The notes under the pieces are model-generated. The model made no database searches and was not told the origin of the DNA. It saw only the letters and a program-made list of their open reading frames with translations. Positions 25,392 to 34,478 of a stretch of 64,000 nucleotides of DNA are shown here, piece after piece. Position numbers and translations under genes: made by a program. This DNA comes from Mesorhizobium muleiense. Lineage in GTDB: Bacteria > Pseudomonadota > Alphaproteobacteria > Rhizobiales > Rhizobiaceae. The stretch spans positions 62,001-126,000 of the forward strand of contig NZ_FNEE01000012.1 of NCBI RefSeq assembly GCF_900099905.1, written 5' to 3'. Each line of letters opens with the position of its first letter. Position 1 is the stretch's first letter.

Positions 25392-26669
25392 TCAGCCCGC
25401 CTGCTCGCGGGCCACGGCCTGCCAGCCGATGTCGCGGCGGCAAAAACCTTGCGGCCAATCGATCCGGTCGAGCGCCGCGTAGGCTCGCCGCTGCGCCTCG
25501 CCGACCGTGCCGCCGGTCGCCGTGACACCGAGCACACGGCCGCCATTGGCGACCAGCGCGCCGCTGTCGATGGCGGTGCCGGCATGAAAGATCTCGACGC
25601 CATCGCCCGCGGCCTGTTCGACGCCGCGGATGACCGAGCCCTTTTCCGGCGTGCCGGGGTACCCCCTTGCCGCCATCACCACGGTGAGCGCCGCCTCGTT
25701 GCGCCAGCGCACTGAGGTATGTGCAAGCTGGCCGTCGGCGGCAGCGTTGAGCAGGACCAGGAGATCGTCCTTCAGCCGCATCATCAGCACCTGGCATTCC
25801 GGATCGCCGAAACGGGTGTTGTATTCGATCAGCTTCGGCCCATCGCCTGATATCATCAGCCCGGCAAACAGCACGCCGGAAAACGGCGTGCCAAGCTCGG
25901 CCATGCCGCGCATGGTCGGCTCGATGATCTCGCGCATGGTGCGGTCGATCATCTCCGGGGTCATCACCGGGGCCGGCGAATAGGCCCCCATGCCGCCGGT
26001 GTTCGGACCGACGTCGCCGTCACCGAGGCGTTTGTGGTCCTGCGCGGTGCCGAACGGCAGCGCGGTGGCGCCGTCGCACAGGCAAAAGAAGCTCGCCTCC
26101 TCGCCGGTGAGAAACTCCTCGACGACCACCTCCGCGCCGGCCTGTCCGAAGGACCCGTCGAAACAGGTATCGAGCGCTGCCAGCGCCTCGGCCAAATTCA
26201 TGGCGACGGTAACGCCCTTGCCGGCGGCGAGGCCGTCGGCCTTGATGACGATCGGCGCGCCCGTCTTTTCGACATGGGCCCTGGCCGACGCCAGATCGCC
26301 GAAGCGGCCATATGCGGCGGTCGGGATGTCGTATTTCGCACAGAGATCCTTGGTGAAACCCTTAGAACCTTCCAGCCGCGCCGCCGCCCTGGACGGGCCG
26401 AAGACGCGAATGTTTTCAGCGCGAAGGTCGTCGGCAATGCCGGCGACCAGCGGCCCTTCCGGCCCGACCACGACGAGGTCGATCTTTTTCTCCGTGCAGA
26501 ACCGGGCCACCGCCGCATGATCGGCAATGTCGAGCGTCACCAGTTCGGCTTCGCGGCCGATGCCGGGGTTGCCGGGCGCCGCGTAGAGCTTGGTCAGCAG
26601 CGGCGAGGCCGCGATCTTCCAGGCCAAGGCATGTTCGCGGCCGCCGGAGCCGATCAACAATACGCGCAT
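25392..26669 (-). CDS. purD: Phosphoribosylamine-glycine ligase
   Basis: Second step of de novo purine synthesis: joins glycine to phosphoribosylamine with ATP. 425 residues with MRVLLIGSGGREHALAWK at the N-terminus, the ATP-grasp segments KADGLAAGKGVTVA and EEFLTGEEASFFCL, the signature RFGDPECQVLMMRL, and the usual C-terminal domain. The ATG at 26669 fits the family; an ATG at 26687 would add six residues. It is divergent from ubiA, with a 162-bp gap that should contain both promoters. Confidence 0.95.
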   Translation of the reverse strand: MRVLLIGSGGREHALAWKIAASPLLTKLYAAPGNPGIGREAELVTLDIADHAAVARFCTEKKIDLVVVGPEGPLVAGIADDLRAENIRVFGPSRAAARLEGSKGFTKDLCAKYDIPTAAYGRFGDLASARAHVEKTGAPIVIKADGLAAGKGVTVAMNLAEALAALDTCFDGSFGQAGAEVVVEEFLTGEEASFFCLCDGATALPFGTAQDHKRLGDGDVGPNTGGMGAYSPAPVMTPEMIDRTMREIIEPTMRGMAELGTPFSGVLFAGLMISGDGPKLIEYNTRFGDPECQVLMMRLKDDLLVLLNAAADGQLAHTSVRWRNEAALTVVMAARGYPGTPEKGSVIRGVEQAAGDGVEIFHAGTAIDSGALVANGGRVLGVTATGGTVGEAQRRAYAALDRIDWPQGFCRRDIGWQAVAREQAG

Positions 26670-26831
26670 GCCCAGGTCCCTTGCCATTCCACGATCAGGA
26701 CTGCGCTATTGCGCCCCGTACGATGGGTCAAGACATTTGGAAGACTTTGAGCGCAATTCCACACGGGAACGTGGAATGGTTCGGCCCGCTTGACGCTTGA
26801 CGGCGTTCGCCGCTGCTGCCACTTCAGCACA

Positions 26832-27815
26832 ATGGAACCCATCCAGTCGAAAGCAGCCCAGGGCCGCGTCGCCGATGCGCCGAGCGGCCACTGGGTCTAC
26901 CGCATCCTGCCACGCCTGACATGGCCCTATGCGCAGCTTGCCCGGTGGGACCGGCCGATCGGCTGGCAGTTGCTGCTGTGGCCATGCTGGTGGTCGGCAG
27001 CCCTTGCCGCGAGTGCCTATCCACGCCCTACTGATCCCCTGCTCTCGCTGCTGCCGGCGCCATGGTATCTCGTGCTGTTCCTGATCGGCGCCGTCGCCAT
27101 GCGCGGCGCCGGCTGCACCTACAACGACCTGGTCGACCAGGACATCGACAACCAGGTGGAACGCACGCGCTCGCGGCCGCTGCCGGCGGGAAAGGTCACG
27201 CGCCGGCAGGCCTGGGCGTTTCTCTTGATCCAGGCACTGATTGGACTCGCCGTGCTTCTGCAGTTCAACAGCTTTGCCGTCCTGCTCGGCATCTGCTCGC
27301 TCGCCGTCGTCGCCATCTACCCGTTCATGAAGCGATTTATCAATTGGCCGCAACTGGTTCTCGGCCTTGCCTTTTCCTGGGGTGCGCTGATGGGATGGGC
27401 GGTCGAGTTCGGCGATCTCGATGGCCCGGCCGTCATGCTCTATATCGGGTCGATCCTGTGGGTGATCGGCTACGACACGATCTATGCGCATCAGGACAAG
27501 GAAGACGACGCCATCGTCGGCGTGCGCTCGACCGCACGCCTGTTCGGCGACAACACCAAGACCTGGCTCGTCGGGTTTTATGGCGGAGCGCTGGTCTGCT
27601 TCGCCGTCGCCTTCGCGGCGGCGCAGGCGCCGGTGCCGGCGCTGGCCGGGCTGGTCGCGGCCGGCGCCCATATGGCGCGGCAGATCACCGTGCTCGACAT
27701 CGACGATCCCGACCAGTGCATGCTTCTGTTCAGGTCGAACAACCAGGTCGGCTGGCTGGTCTTCCTCGGCCTGATCGGCGGTGCGTTGTGGGTGGCGCTG
27801 AAGCCGCTGGTGTAG
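26832..27815 (+). CDS. ubiA: 4-hydroxybenzoate polyprenyltransferase
   Basis: Inner-membrane enzyme attaching the polyprenyl tail to 4-hydroxybenzoate in ubiquinone synthesis. About 327 residues, with nine or so membrane segments and the two Asp-rich prenyl diphosphate/Mg2+ motifs, NDLVDQDID near residue 100 and DKEDD near 223. An ATG 42 bases upstream is in frame; neither start has a clear ribosome site. The prenyl donor would come from the polyprenyl diphosphate synthase encoded at 41-42 kb, and ultimately from the dxs and ispE pathway. Confidence 0.94.
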   Translation: MEPIQSKAAQGRVADAPSGHWVYRILPRLTWPYAQLARWDRPIGWQLLLWPCWWSAALAASAYPRPTDPLLSLLPAPWYLVLFLIGAVAMRGAGCTYNDLVDQDIDNQVERTRSRPLPAGKVTRRQAWAFLLIQALIGLAVLLQFNSFAVLLGICSLAVVAIYPFMKRFINWPQLVLGLAFSWGALMGWAVEFGDLDGPAVMLYIGSILWVIGYDTIYAHQDKEDDAIVGVRSTARLFGDNTKTWLVGFYGGALVCFAVAFAAAQAPVPALAGLVAAGAHMARQITVLDIDDPDQCMLLFRSNNQVGWLVFLGLIGGALWVALKPLV

Positions 27816-27825
27816 CGGCTTTTTT

Positions 27826-27860
27826 CCTTCTCCCCTTGTGGGACCCACAAGGGGAGAAGG
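27826..27860. terminator. 17-bp perfect inverted repeat between convergent genes
   Basis: CCTTCTCCCCTTGTGGG (27826-27842) and its exact complement (27844-27860) are separated by one base. The plus strand has a TTTTTT run just before it. The CTTCTCCCC ends match the family-D element inside glyS (32096-32218), so this is both a repeat relative and a plausible bidirectional terminator for ubiA and the DUF6101 gene. Confidence 0.75.
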
Positions 27861-27873
27861 GAAAGCGCTCGCT

Positions 27874-28443
27874 CTATTCGTCGCGCGAAATAATTTCCTG
27901 GCCGCCGATCACCAGCCTGAGGCCGAGGGCGCCGGCCCTGCGGCGGGCGAGGAAGCGCGGACGACGCATGGTCGAAAGCCGACCCCTGCGACGGTCCTGC
28001 GCGGGTAATGTCTTGATGGCGACGCCAAGCGATTCCTCCAGCGTGCGGGCGATGCCGTCGGATTCGATCAGAAGCATCGGCAGACGGTAAGCATCGGCCC
28101 AGGCGCGCCAGTCGGCGGCGACATCCTCGAGATCGTCGGCCACCAGCAGCGGCACTGACAGCATCGGATCATTGTGCAGAAGCTCCAGCGTCACCGTGAC
28201 ATTGCCGTCCGGGTCCTCCATTGCGCGGGCTGCCACGCCACGAAACGCATTGGCGGGCAGAGCGATGAACGCCGGCAGGCCGCTCATCTCCAGCACGCGG
28301 CGAATGACGGCGCCACGATGGTCGATGGTGAAGGTAACGTCGCCATAGTCGTCGCGCGTCGCGTAGCTTACCACCTGCGGCAGGCGGAGTGGGTCGAGGC
28401 GCATATTGCGCCCAGCCCAGACTGGCTTCAGTCCAGTGTTCAT
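27874..28443 (-). CDS. DUF6101 family protein
   Basis: 189 residues from ATG 28443, preceded by AGGAAAGG. The sequence (MRLDPLRLPQVVSY, VTFTIDHRGAVIRR, MLSVPLLVADDLEDVAADWRAW) is what I know as DUF6101, a Hyphomicrobiales-specific family with no described function. The C-terminus is strongly basic (RRRGRLSTMRRPRFLARRRAG), which could bind nucleic acid or membrane. No signal peptide. Convergent with ubiA. Confidence 0.75.
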   Translation of the reverse strand: MNTGLKPVWAGRNMRLDPLRLPQVVSYATRDDYGDVTFTIDHRGAVIRRVLEMSGLPAFIALPANAFRGVAARAMEDPDGNVTVTLELLHNDPMLSVPLLVADDLEDVAADWRAWADAYRLPMLLIESDGIARTLEESLGVAIKTLPAQDRRRGRLSTMRRPRFLARRRAGALGLRLVIGGQEIISRDE

Positions 28444-28627
28444 ATCGTGCCTTTCCTGTCTCTCCTGAGAGCCGGTCTTCCGGTTCTCCGGGCCGGTTTT
28501 TCCGGCCTCGTTGTGGGGAAACATTAGCGCGGGCTTCTTATCGCAGCGCTTAAGAAAGTCGGTTAAATTTTGCTGATCTCGAGGCGATGGTTATCGGAAT
28601 GCAACCATTCACAAGACGGCGAAAGGA

Positions 28628-30012
28628 TCAGATAACCTTACCGGGATTCATGATGCCGGCCGGGTCGAAGGCCGTCTTCACCCTGCGCATCAGTTCGATC
28701 GCCATCGGCGGCGCCGTCGCGATCAATTCATCCCGCTTCAGCTGGCCGATGCCGTGCTCGGCCGAGATCGAGCCGTGAAGGCTGCGCACGACATCGTGCA
28801 CGGCCTTGTTCATGGCGTGATAGAGCCGGAGAAACGCCTCGTCATCGCCACCGATCGGCCGGGAGATGTTGTAGTGGAGATTGCCGTTTGAACGGCGCCG
28901 GCTGCCTTTTCGATGAATTGCGGGATGGCCGCCACCGGCACGGAGATGTCGTGCTTGATCGAGGCGCCTTCGGGCTTCTGCGCCTCGGGCAGCAGCTCGC
29001 GGAAACTCCAGAAGGCATCGCCCTGCGCGATGCTCGCCGCAATCACCGCATCGCCGACGATCTCCTGCTCGAGGCCGGCTGAGAGCACCTCCTCGATGAG
29101 GGCCCTCGCATCCTCAGCCGAGCGACCCGAAGAGATCTGCATCAGCACATACCATGGCCAATCGCCGGACAGCGGCCGCACGACGCCTGGCGCGTGCAGC
29201 AGCGTAAAATCGTAGGGCCTCTGGCCGATCAGCTCGAAAGCAGTGAGTGCGGCACCGGCGCGATCCATCGCCAGGCTGAACAGGGACAGTGCCGCCTCAG
29301 GTGACGACAGGCCGGCAAAGGCCACCTCGCGCCCCTTGGGCTTTGGGAAAAGCTTGAGCACGGCGGCGGTGATGACGCCGAGCGTGCCTTCCGCACCGAT
29401 GAACAGGTTTTTTAGATCGTAACCGGTGTTGTCCTTCTTCAGCTTGCGCAGATCGTCGAACACCTCGCCGGTCGGCAGCACCACCTCGACGCCGAGGCAC
29501 AGCTCACGCGCATTGCCATAGGCGAGAACGCCGGTGCCGCCGGCATTGGAAGAGAGATTGCCGCCGATCTGGCAGGAGCCTTGCGCGGCAAGCGACAGCG
29601 GAAACAGCCGGTCGGCGGCATCGGCCGCTTCCTGCAGCGTCTGCAGGATGACTCCGGCCTCGACGGTGACCGTGTTGGACAGGACGTCGATCTCGCGGAT
29701 GCGGTTCAGCCGCGACAGCGACAGCACGATCTGGCGGCCGGACGTGTCCGGCACCTGCGCGCCGACCAGCCCGGTGTTGCCGCTTTGCGGCACGACCGGC
29801 GTTCCCGTCTCGGTTGCCAGCTGCATGATGCGGCTGACCTCGTCGACGCTGCCGGGCCTCAGCACCAGCGCCGTCCGGCCATGCCACAGGCCGCGCCTCT
29901 CCGTGAGGTAAGGCGCGATATCCTGCTGGTCGCGAAGCGCATATTTGTCGCCGACGATTGCCGCAAAGCGGTCGATGATGGCGGGGTCGATATCCCTTGA
30001 GATGTCGTTCAT
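28628..30012 (-). pseudogene. FAD-linked oxidase (GlcD/D-2-hydroxyacid dehydrogenase type), frameshifted by an internal deletion
   Basis: The first frame (30012 to about 28880) encodes a FAD_binding_4 domain (VVPQSGNTGLVGAQVPD, GGNLSSNAGGTGVLAYG, YDLKNLFIGAEGTLGVITA) and most of the FAD-oxidase C domain to FIEKAAGAVQTAI, then stops at 28810. A second frame carries on as NGNLHYNISRPIGGDDE and AEHGIGQLKRDEL to 28628. The conserved GHxGDG that should come just before GNLHYN is missing, so a short stretch was lost together with the frame. The product would lack a catalytic/metal region. It follows tsaC by 10 bp. Confidence 0.8.
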
Positions 30013-30022
30013 GGATGGGAAA

Positions 30023-31003
30023 CTATGGTGCTCCATCGATCTTGTCACGAGGGGCGGCGGCGCGCGAAAGCCGGTCGTTGATCGCCTCGCCCAGCCCGTC
30101 GGAGGGGATCGGCTCGACGGCGATTGTCTTGGCGCCGCTGCGATCGAGATCCTGCATATGGGCAAAGAGGTTGGCCGCGGCCTCGCGCAGGTCGCCGGTT
30201 GCGGACAGGTTGCGCAAGGCGGCGGCGCCTTGCCAGCCTTCGGCACGGCGGGGGCCGAACGCCAGCAAGGCTTCGCCCTTTGCGACTTTTGCGGCGTTGA
30301 CCCGCACCGCAGCACCCGGCGCGTAATGCGAGGCGAGCATGCCCGGCGCCTCGATGCCCGCCGCGCCGCGCCGCAGCTTCATGCCTGCGGCCGCTTCGAT
30401 CTCTTCGGCGGCAATGCCGCCCGGCCGCAGCAGCCGCAGCTTTCCGCCCTCTATCTTCACGATTGTCGATTCGACCCCGACCGACGTCGCGCCGCCATCG
30501 ACCACCAGCTTGATTTTTGGACCGAGATCGGCGGCCACGGCCTCGGCCGTCGTTGCGCTGATCCTGCCTGAGGAATTGGCGCTGGGCGCTGCAAGCGGGC
30601 GTCCGAGCCTGGCGATCAGTTGGCCGCCAAAGCCTTTCGGCATGCGCAGCGCGACCGTATCGAGCCCGGCGGTGACCAGCGGATGAATGCCGTTGCCGGG
30701 CCGCTGCGGCAGCACCAGCGTCAGCGGTCCCGGCCAGAATGTCTGCGCCAGGCGTTTCGACACGGGATCGAACAGCGCGATGCGCTCAGCCATCGCCAGA
30801 TCGGCGACATGGGCGATCAGCGGATTGAAGCGCGGCCGGCCCTTGACCTCGAAGATGCGCGCCACGCCAACGCCATTGGTGGCATCGGCGGCCAGCCCGT
30901 AGACGGTTTCGGTCGGAATGGCGACGACATCGCCGCCTTCGAGCAGCGCCAGCGCCCGCTCCATCGCCTCGCCGGCGGCAAGTATCTCAGCCACTCTCAT
31001 CAC
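30023..31003 (-). CDS. tsaC: L-threonylcarbamoyladenylate synthase (Sua5/YwlC type)
   Basis: Makes threonylcarbamoyl-AMP from threonine, bicarbonate and ATP for the universal t6A37 tRNA modification. 326 residues: a YrdC domain (about 12-205) with AIPTETVYGLAADA, KGRPRFNPL, FWPGPLTLVLP and PSANSSGRISATTA, a linker, and the C-terminal Sua5 domain with ASHYAPGAAV. Two adjacent ATG codons open the gene. The long, Sua5-type architecture is usual in Rhizobiales. It leads into the broken oxidase gene on the same strand. Confidence 0.93.
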   Translation of the reverse strand: MMRVAEILAAGEAMERALALLEGGDVVAIPTETVYGLAADATNGVGVARIFEVKGRPRFNPLIAHVADLAMAERIALFDPVSKRLAQTFWPGPLTLVLPQRPGNGIHPLVTAGLDTVALRMPKGFGGQLIARLGRPLAAPSANSSGRISATTAEAVAADLGPKIKLVVDGGATSVGVESTIVKIEGGKLRLLRPGGIAAEEIEAAAGMKLRRGAAGIEAPGMLASHYAPGAAVRVNAAKVAKGEALLAFGPRRAEGWQGAAALRNLSATGDLREAAANLFAHMQDLDRSGAKTIAVEPIPSDGLGEAINDRLSRAAAPRDKIDGAP

Positions 31004-31169
31004 CTTACAGAAGCGGGACCTTACGGATGTCGGTGCGTAATACGGTGACGTTCACGGGGCAAGTCCGGGCGGAAGCGAATCGCCAATCGCTAAAATGCCA
31101 GCTTTCCTGGCAAGCCCGCATCAATTCCCGGAAGCTATGGTGCCGGCCTGTTGGGCAAGGGGAACTATC

Positions 31170-31628
31170 ATGGTCTGGGTGCGTATTTTGGGGGCGCTTG
31201 GCCTCACTCTGGCGGCGGGCACAGCACAGGCTTCGTCCTTCGTTGTTCCCGGTGCACCATCCTCGACCCCGTCCGTCATCAGGCTCGGCGCGCCTGAGCC
31301 GGCGAAGGTGGCTGGCAACTCCTCGACGCCATCGATCGTGGCGCTCGGCGAACCAGTGCCCGATGTCACCTATGAAAAAGTTTCTGCGATCCCGAGCCAG
31401 CCCGAGCCCAAGCACGATTTCACGCAAAGCCCGATGATCATTCGCGGCGGCATCGTCGGTGACGCCTTCACAAAGCCGGCGCCCAGCCCCGCACCTGCTG
31501 CGGCAACTGCTGCCGCAGCGCCCGGGGCAGCTACAAAATCCGACAAAAAAACAACGGCAACGAACAGCCCGCCTGAGCCCGCAGCGCCGCAACCAACGCC
31601 CATCCCCGAGATCGACCAGGCCAGATAG
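31170..31628 (+). CDS. Exported Ala/Pro-rich hypothetical protein
   Basis: 152 residues from ATG 31170, with AAGGGG 10 bases upstream. A signal peptide ends near AQA|SS (residue 21). The mature N-terminus contains two related units, SSTPSVIRLGAPEPAK and SSTPSIVALGEPVPD, then a short charged part and a long Ala/Pro/Thr-rich tail ending TPIPEIDQAR. I do not recognise a family; low complexity suggests a periplasmic spacer or wall-associated protein. It is divergent from tsaC and convergent with glyS. Confidence 0.65.
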   Translation: MVWVRILGALGLTLAAGTAQASSFVVPGAPSSTPSVIRLGAPEPAKVAGNSSTPSIVALGEPVPDVTYEKVSAIPSQPEPKHDFTQSPMIIRGGIVGDAFTKPAPSPAPAAATAAAAPGAATKSDKKTTATNSPPEPAAPQPTPIPEIDQAR

Positions 31629-31662
31629 AAGTTCGCGGGACGCTCGCCTGAACTGCCAAGCC

Positions 31663-34086
31663 TCAGCCGGCGATCTTCGAGAAATCCGCGACCTGGTCGG
31701 TCGCTGCCCGGATGCGCGCCAGCAACGCCAGGCGGTTGGCGCGCACGGTCTGGTCCTCATCATTCACAAGAACACGTTCGAAGAATGAATCAACCGGTTC
31801 ACGCAACGCGCTAAGCGCCAGCATGGCGGCGGAAAAGTCTTCGTTGTGAATCGCTTGGCCGGCTTCCTTCTCGGCCTGGTTCACCGCGGCAAACAGCGAT
31901 TTCTCGGCATCTTCCCGGAATAGAGCCGGCTCAACATGTTCGGCGATCGTCGTTTTCTTCTTCTCCTCGGCCGCCAGGATGTTGGCCGCGCGCTTGGTGC
32001 CGGCAAGCAGGTTCTTGCCGTCCTCGGTGTCGAGGAAGGTGCCAAGGGCTTTGACACGGCGGACGATTTGCAGGAGATCGTCGTTGGACCGCGAAGCCCC
32101 CTCATCCGGCCGCTCTGCGGCCACCTTCTCCCCGAGGGGAGAAGAGGTCGCCAACGCCGGTGCCAGCCTCTTCTCCCCAGCGGGGAGAAGGTGGCCCGAA
32201 GGGCCGGATGAGGGGGCAGCGCCACCGGCCAACACAGCATCTATCAAATCATGCCGCGCGCCCTGGTCGCGCAGATAGACTTTTAGGCGGTCGTGGAAGA
32301 AGGACAGGAGGTCGGAGCTAAAGGGCCGTCCGGACGCAAGATAGTTCGCCATCTGGTAAGCGCGGTCGAAGAGAGATGTCAGCGCAAGCCGGACACGATT
32401 CTCGACCAAAATCCTGATCACTCCCAGCGCCGCCCTCCTAAGCGCATAGGGGTCTTTCGACCCGGTCGGTTTTTCGTCAATCGCCCAGAACCCGACCAGC
32501 ATGTCGAGCTTGTCGGCGAGCGCTACGGCCACCGATACCGGATCGGTCGGCACGCGGTCGGACGGGCCCTGCGGCTTATAGTGCTCCTCGACGGCGGCGG
32601 CGACCGAGGGATGCTCGCCCTGCAGCAGCGCATATTTGCTGCCCATGGCGCCCTGCAATTCCGGGAACTCGCCGACCACCTCGGTGGTGAGGTCGGCCTT
32701 GGCCAGGACGACAGCGCGACGTGCAAGCGCGGTAATCTCCCCCCTTGAGGGGGAGATGTCGCCGAAGGCGACAGAGGGGGTCGCTGATCCACGCGCAACG
32801 ACCCCCTCTGGCCTGCCCTCCTTGCCACCGCTTGCCATCTCCCCCTCAAGGGGGGAGATTCCGCTCGCCACTATCGGCGCCAGTTCTTCGGCCAGCCTCT
32901 TGATCCGCTCCACCCGCTCACCCTGCGTGCCGAGCTTGGCGTGGAAGGTGACGCCGAGATGGTCGAGGCGGGCCATGCGCTGGTCGAGCGGCTTCTTGAG
33001 ATCGAGCCCGAACTTTTCCGCCGATGCCTGCAACTGGTCGAGGTCGGGCAAATCGCCCTGGTCGGTCTTCCAGAAATAGAGCGCGTCGGAAAGGCGGGCG
33101 CGCACCACCTTGCCGTTGCCGTGGGCGATCTCCTTGCCGCCGTCGCTGGCCTCGATGTTGGCGGTCAGGACGAAGCGGTTGGAAAGCTCCTCGCCGGCGC
33201 CCTGCGGCCGCGTCACAAAACACTTCTGGTTGGCGCGGATCGTCAGCCGGATCACCTCGGCCGGAATGGCGAGAAAGTCCTGCTCGAATTCGCCCATCAG
33301 CGCGACCGGCCATTCGACCAGGCCTGACACTTCCTCAAGCAGCCCCTCGTCCTCGACAAGGTTGAGCCCGTTGGCGAAAGCGAGATTCCTTGCGTCGGCA
33401 AGGATGATCTGCTTGCGCCGGTCGGCGTCGAGCACAACCTTCGCCGCCTCCAGCTTGGCGGCATAGTCGTCAAAACGGCGCACGCCGATAGCGCCCGGCG
33501 CATGAAAACGATGGCCGTAGGTGATGTTTCCCGAGCGGATGCCGTCGATCTCGAAATCGACGACCACCGGCTCCTCGGTCTCCGGGCCGAAGGTGCAGAG
33601 GATGGACTGCAGCGGCCGCACCCAGCGCAACGATCCCGGTTTCGCCGAGGCCGGCCCCCAGCGCATCGATTTCGGCCATGGAAAGTCGCGGATGATGCCC
33701 GGCACCAGTTCAGCGATTATCGTCTCGGCCGCCCGGCCCGGCTTGGCAATATGGGCGACATAGAAGTCGCCCTTCTTCGGATCGGCGTGGACATGCGCCT
33801 CGGCGATCGAGGAAAGACCGGCCTTGCGCAGAAAACCTTGGACCGCCTGTTCGGGCGCTTTGGTCGAGGGTCCCTTGATCTCCTCGCTTATGTCCTTCGA
33901 GCGCGCGGTCACGCCGCGAATGTCGAGCGCCAGCCGGCGCGGCGTCCAATATTCGCGCGCCGCCTCATAGGTCAGCCCGGCCTCGACCAGACCGTCCGTC
34001 ATCATCTTCTTCAGGTCGCCCGCCGCCTTGCGCTGCATGCGCGCGGGAATCTCTTCCGAACGAAGTTCTAAAAGCAGGTCGGGCAT
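31663..34086 (-). CDS. glyS: Glycyl-tRNA synthetase beta subunit, with two in-frame repeat insertions
   Basis: Beta subunit of the bacterial alpha2-beta2 glycyl-tRNA synthetase; it binds tRNA(Gly) and is needed for charging. The protein starts MPDLLLELRSEEIPARMQ and ends with the anticodon-binding DALR-like region (MLALSALREPVDSFFERVLV). At 807 residues it is about 100 longer than the roughly 700 I expect. The excess lies in two inserts encoded by palindromic repeats: one after LAEELAPIVASG (32734-32860) and one after DLIDAVLA (32096-32218), each about 40 residues of SPLEGEM- or LLPAGEK-type sequence. The frame is preserved through both. Confidence 0.93.
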   Translation of the reverse strand: MPDLLLELRSEEIPARMQRKAAGDLKKMMTDGLVEAGLTYEAAREYWTPRRLALDIRGVTARSKDISEEIKGPSTKAPEQAVQGFLRKAGLSSIAEAHVHADPKKGDFYVAHIAKPGRAAETIIAELVPGIIRDFPWPKSMRWGPASAKPGSLRWVRPLQSILCTFGPETEEPVVVDFEIDGIRSGNITYGHRFHAPGAIGVRRFDDYAAKLEAAKVVLDADRRKQIILADARNLAFANGLNLVEDEGLLEEVSGLVEWPVALMGEFEQDFLAIPAEVIRLTIRANQKCFVTRPQGAGEELSNRFVLTANIEASDGGKEIAHGNGKVVRARLSDALYFWKTDQGDLPDLDQLQASAEKFGLDLKKPLDQRMARLDHLGVTFHAKLGTQGERVERIKRLAEELAPIVASGISPLEGEMASGGKEGRPEGVVARGSATPSVAFGDISPSRGEITALARRAVVLAKADLTTEVVGEFPELQGAMGSKYALLQGEHPSVAAAVEEHYKPQGPSDRVPTDPVSVAVALADKLDMLVGFWAIDEKPTGSKDPYALRRAALGVIRILVENRVRLALTSLFDRAYQMANYLASGRPFSSDLLSFFHDRLKVYLRDQGARHDLIDAVLAGGAAPSSGPSGHLLPAGEKRLAPALATSSPLGEKVAAERPDEGASRSNDDLLQIVRRVKALGTFLDTEDGKNLLAGTKRAANILAAEEKKKTTIAEHVEPALFREDAEKSLFAAVNQAEKEAGQAIHNEDFSAAMLALSALREPVDSFFERVLVNDEDQTVRANRLALLARIRAATDQVADFSKIAG
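32096..32218. repeat. Palindromic element (family D) inside glyS
   Basis: Ends GCCCCCTCATCCGGCC (32096-32111) and its exact complement (32203-32218). Inside, two further palindromes CTTCTCCCC...GGGGAGAAG occur. Read on the minus strand it encodes about 41 residues including GHLLPAGEKR and SSPLGEKVAAERPDEG. It contributes no stop and keeps the glyS frame. Confidence 0.85.
32734..32860. repeat. Palindromic element (family C) inside glyS
   Basis: The 25-bp left end 32734-32758 (AATCTCCCCCC-TTGAGGGGGAGATG) is exactly complementary to the right end 32836-32860. Each end is itself a near palindrome. On the minus strand it encodes about 42 residues with ISPLEGEM at one side and SPSRGEI at the other. 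Relatives are at 34661-34783 and 52520-52683. Confidence 0.88.
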
Positions 34087-34474
34087 AAATTGTGCTCACG
34101 CGGCGAAATGGTCCAGGCGGCATAGCAACTCGGCTGGTCCCATGCAATCGGCGCATCCACGGACGATTGCCAAAAATATGCCGCTGCCTGTCGGGCCAGA
34201 GCGGGACCATCCGTCCTTGGGTCAAAGATCTCCATGAACCGAACGCAGCGCTGAAGCGACCAACGCTCAGGCAGAGAACTATTGGCTGAACGACTATGAA
34301 GACGGCATCGACATTTCTGCAGATCCTCGCGCTCAGCGCCTGTTTTGCGGCGCAGGCTCATGGCACGTTCACGATGCCCGGCGTTAGACAAGCGCTGCGG
34401 ACAATGGCTGGTTCCAGCGGTCAAGGCGTATCGCCAATCAGCGTATCAGTCGAAATCGCAAACAGCCTCTGGAG
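34087..34474. other. 388-bp region between glyS and glyQ
   Basis: No convincing minus-strand gene between the two subunits. A plus-strand frame at 34296-34478 is listed separately as doubtful. I see no clear repeat or terminator here. Confidence 0.5.
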
Positions 34475-34478
34475 CTAA
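34296..34478 (+). CDS. Doubtful small secreted peptide
   Basis: 60 codons opening MKTASTFLQILALSACFAAQAHG, which reads like a signal peptide with an AQA cleavage site, followed by about 37 residues with no known motif. There is no clear ribosome site, it runs opposite to glyQ and glyS, and it ends on the glyQ stop region. It may be chance. Confidence 0.22.
   Translation: MKTASTFLQILALSACFAAQAHGTFTMPGVRQALRTMAGSSGQGVSPISVSVEIANSLWS

Noticed and set aside
27062..28090. 342-codon plus frame across ubiA and DUF6101
   Set aside because: Shifted frame of ubiA that continues antisense to another gene; composition is Arg-rich.
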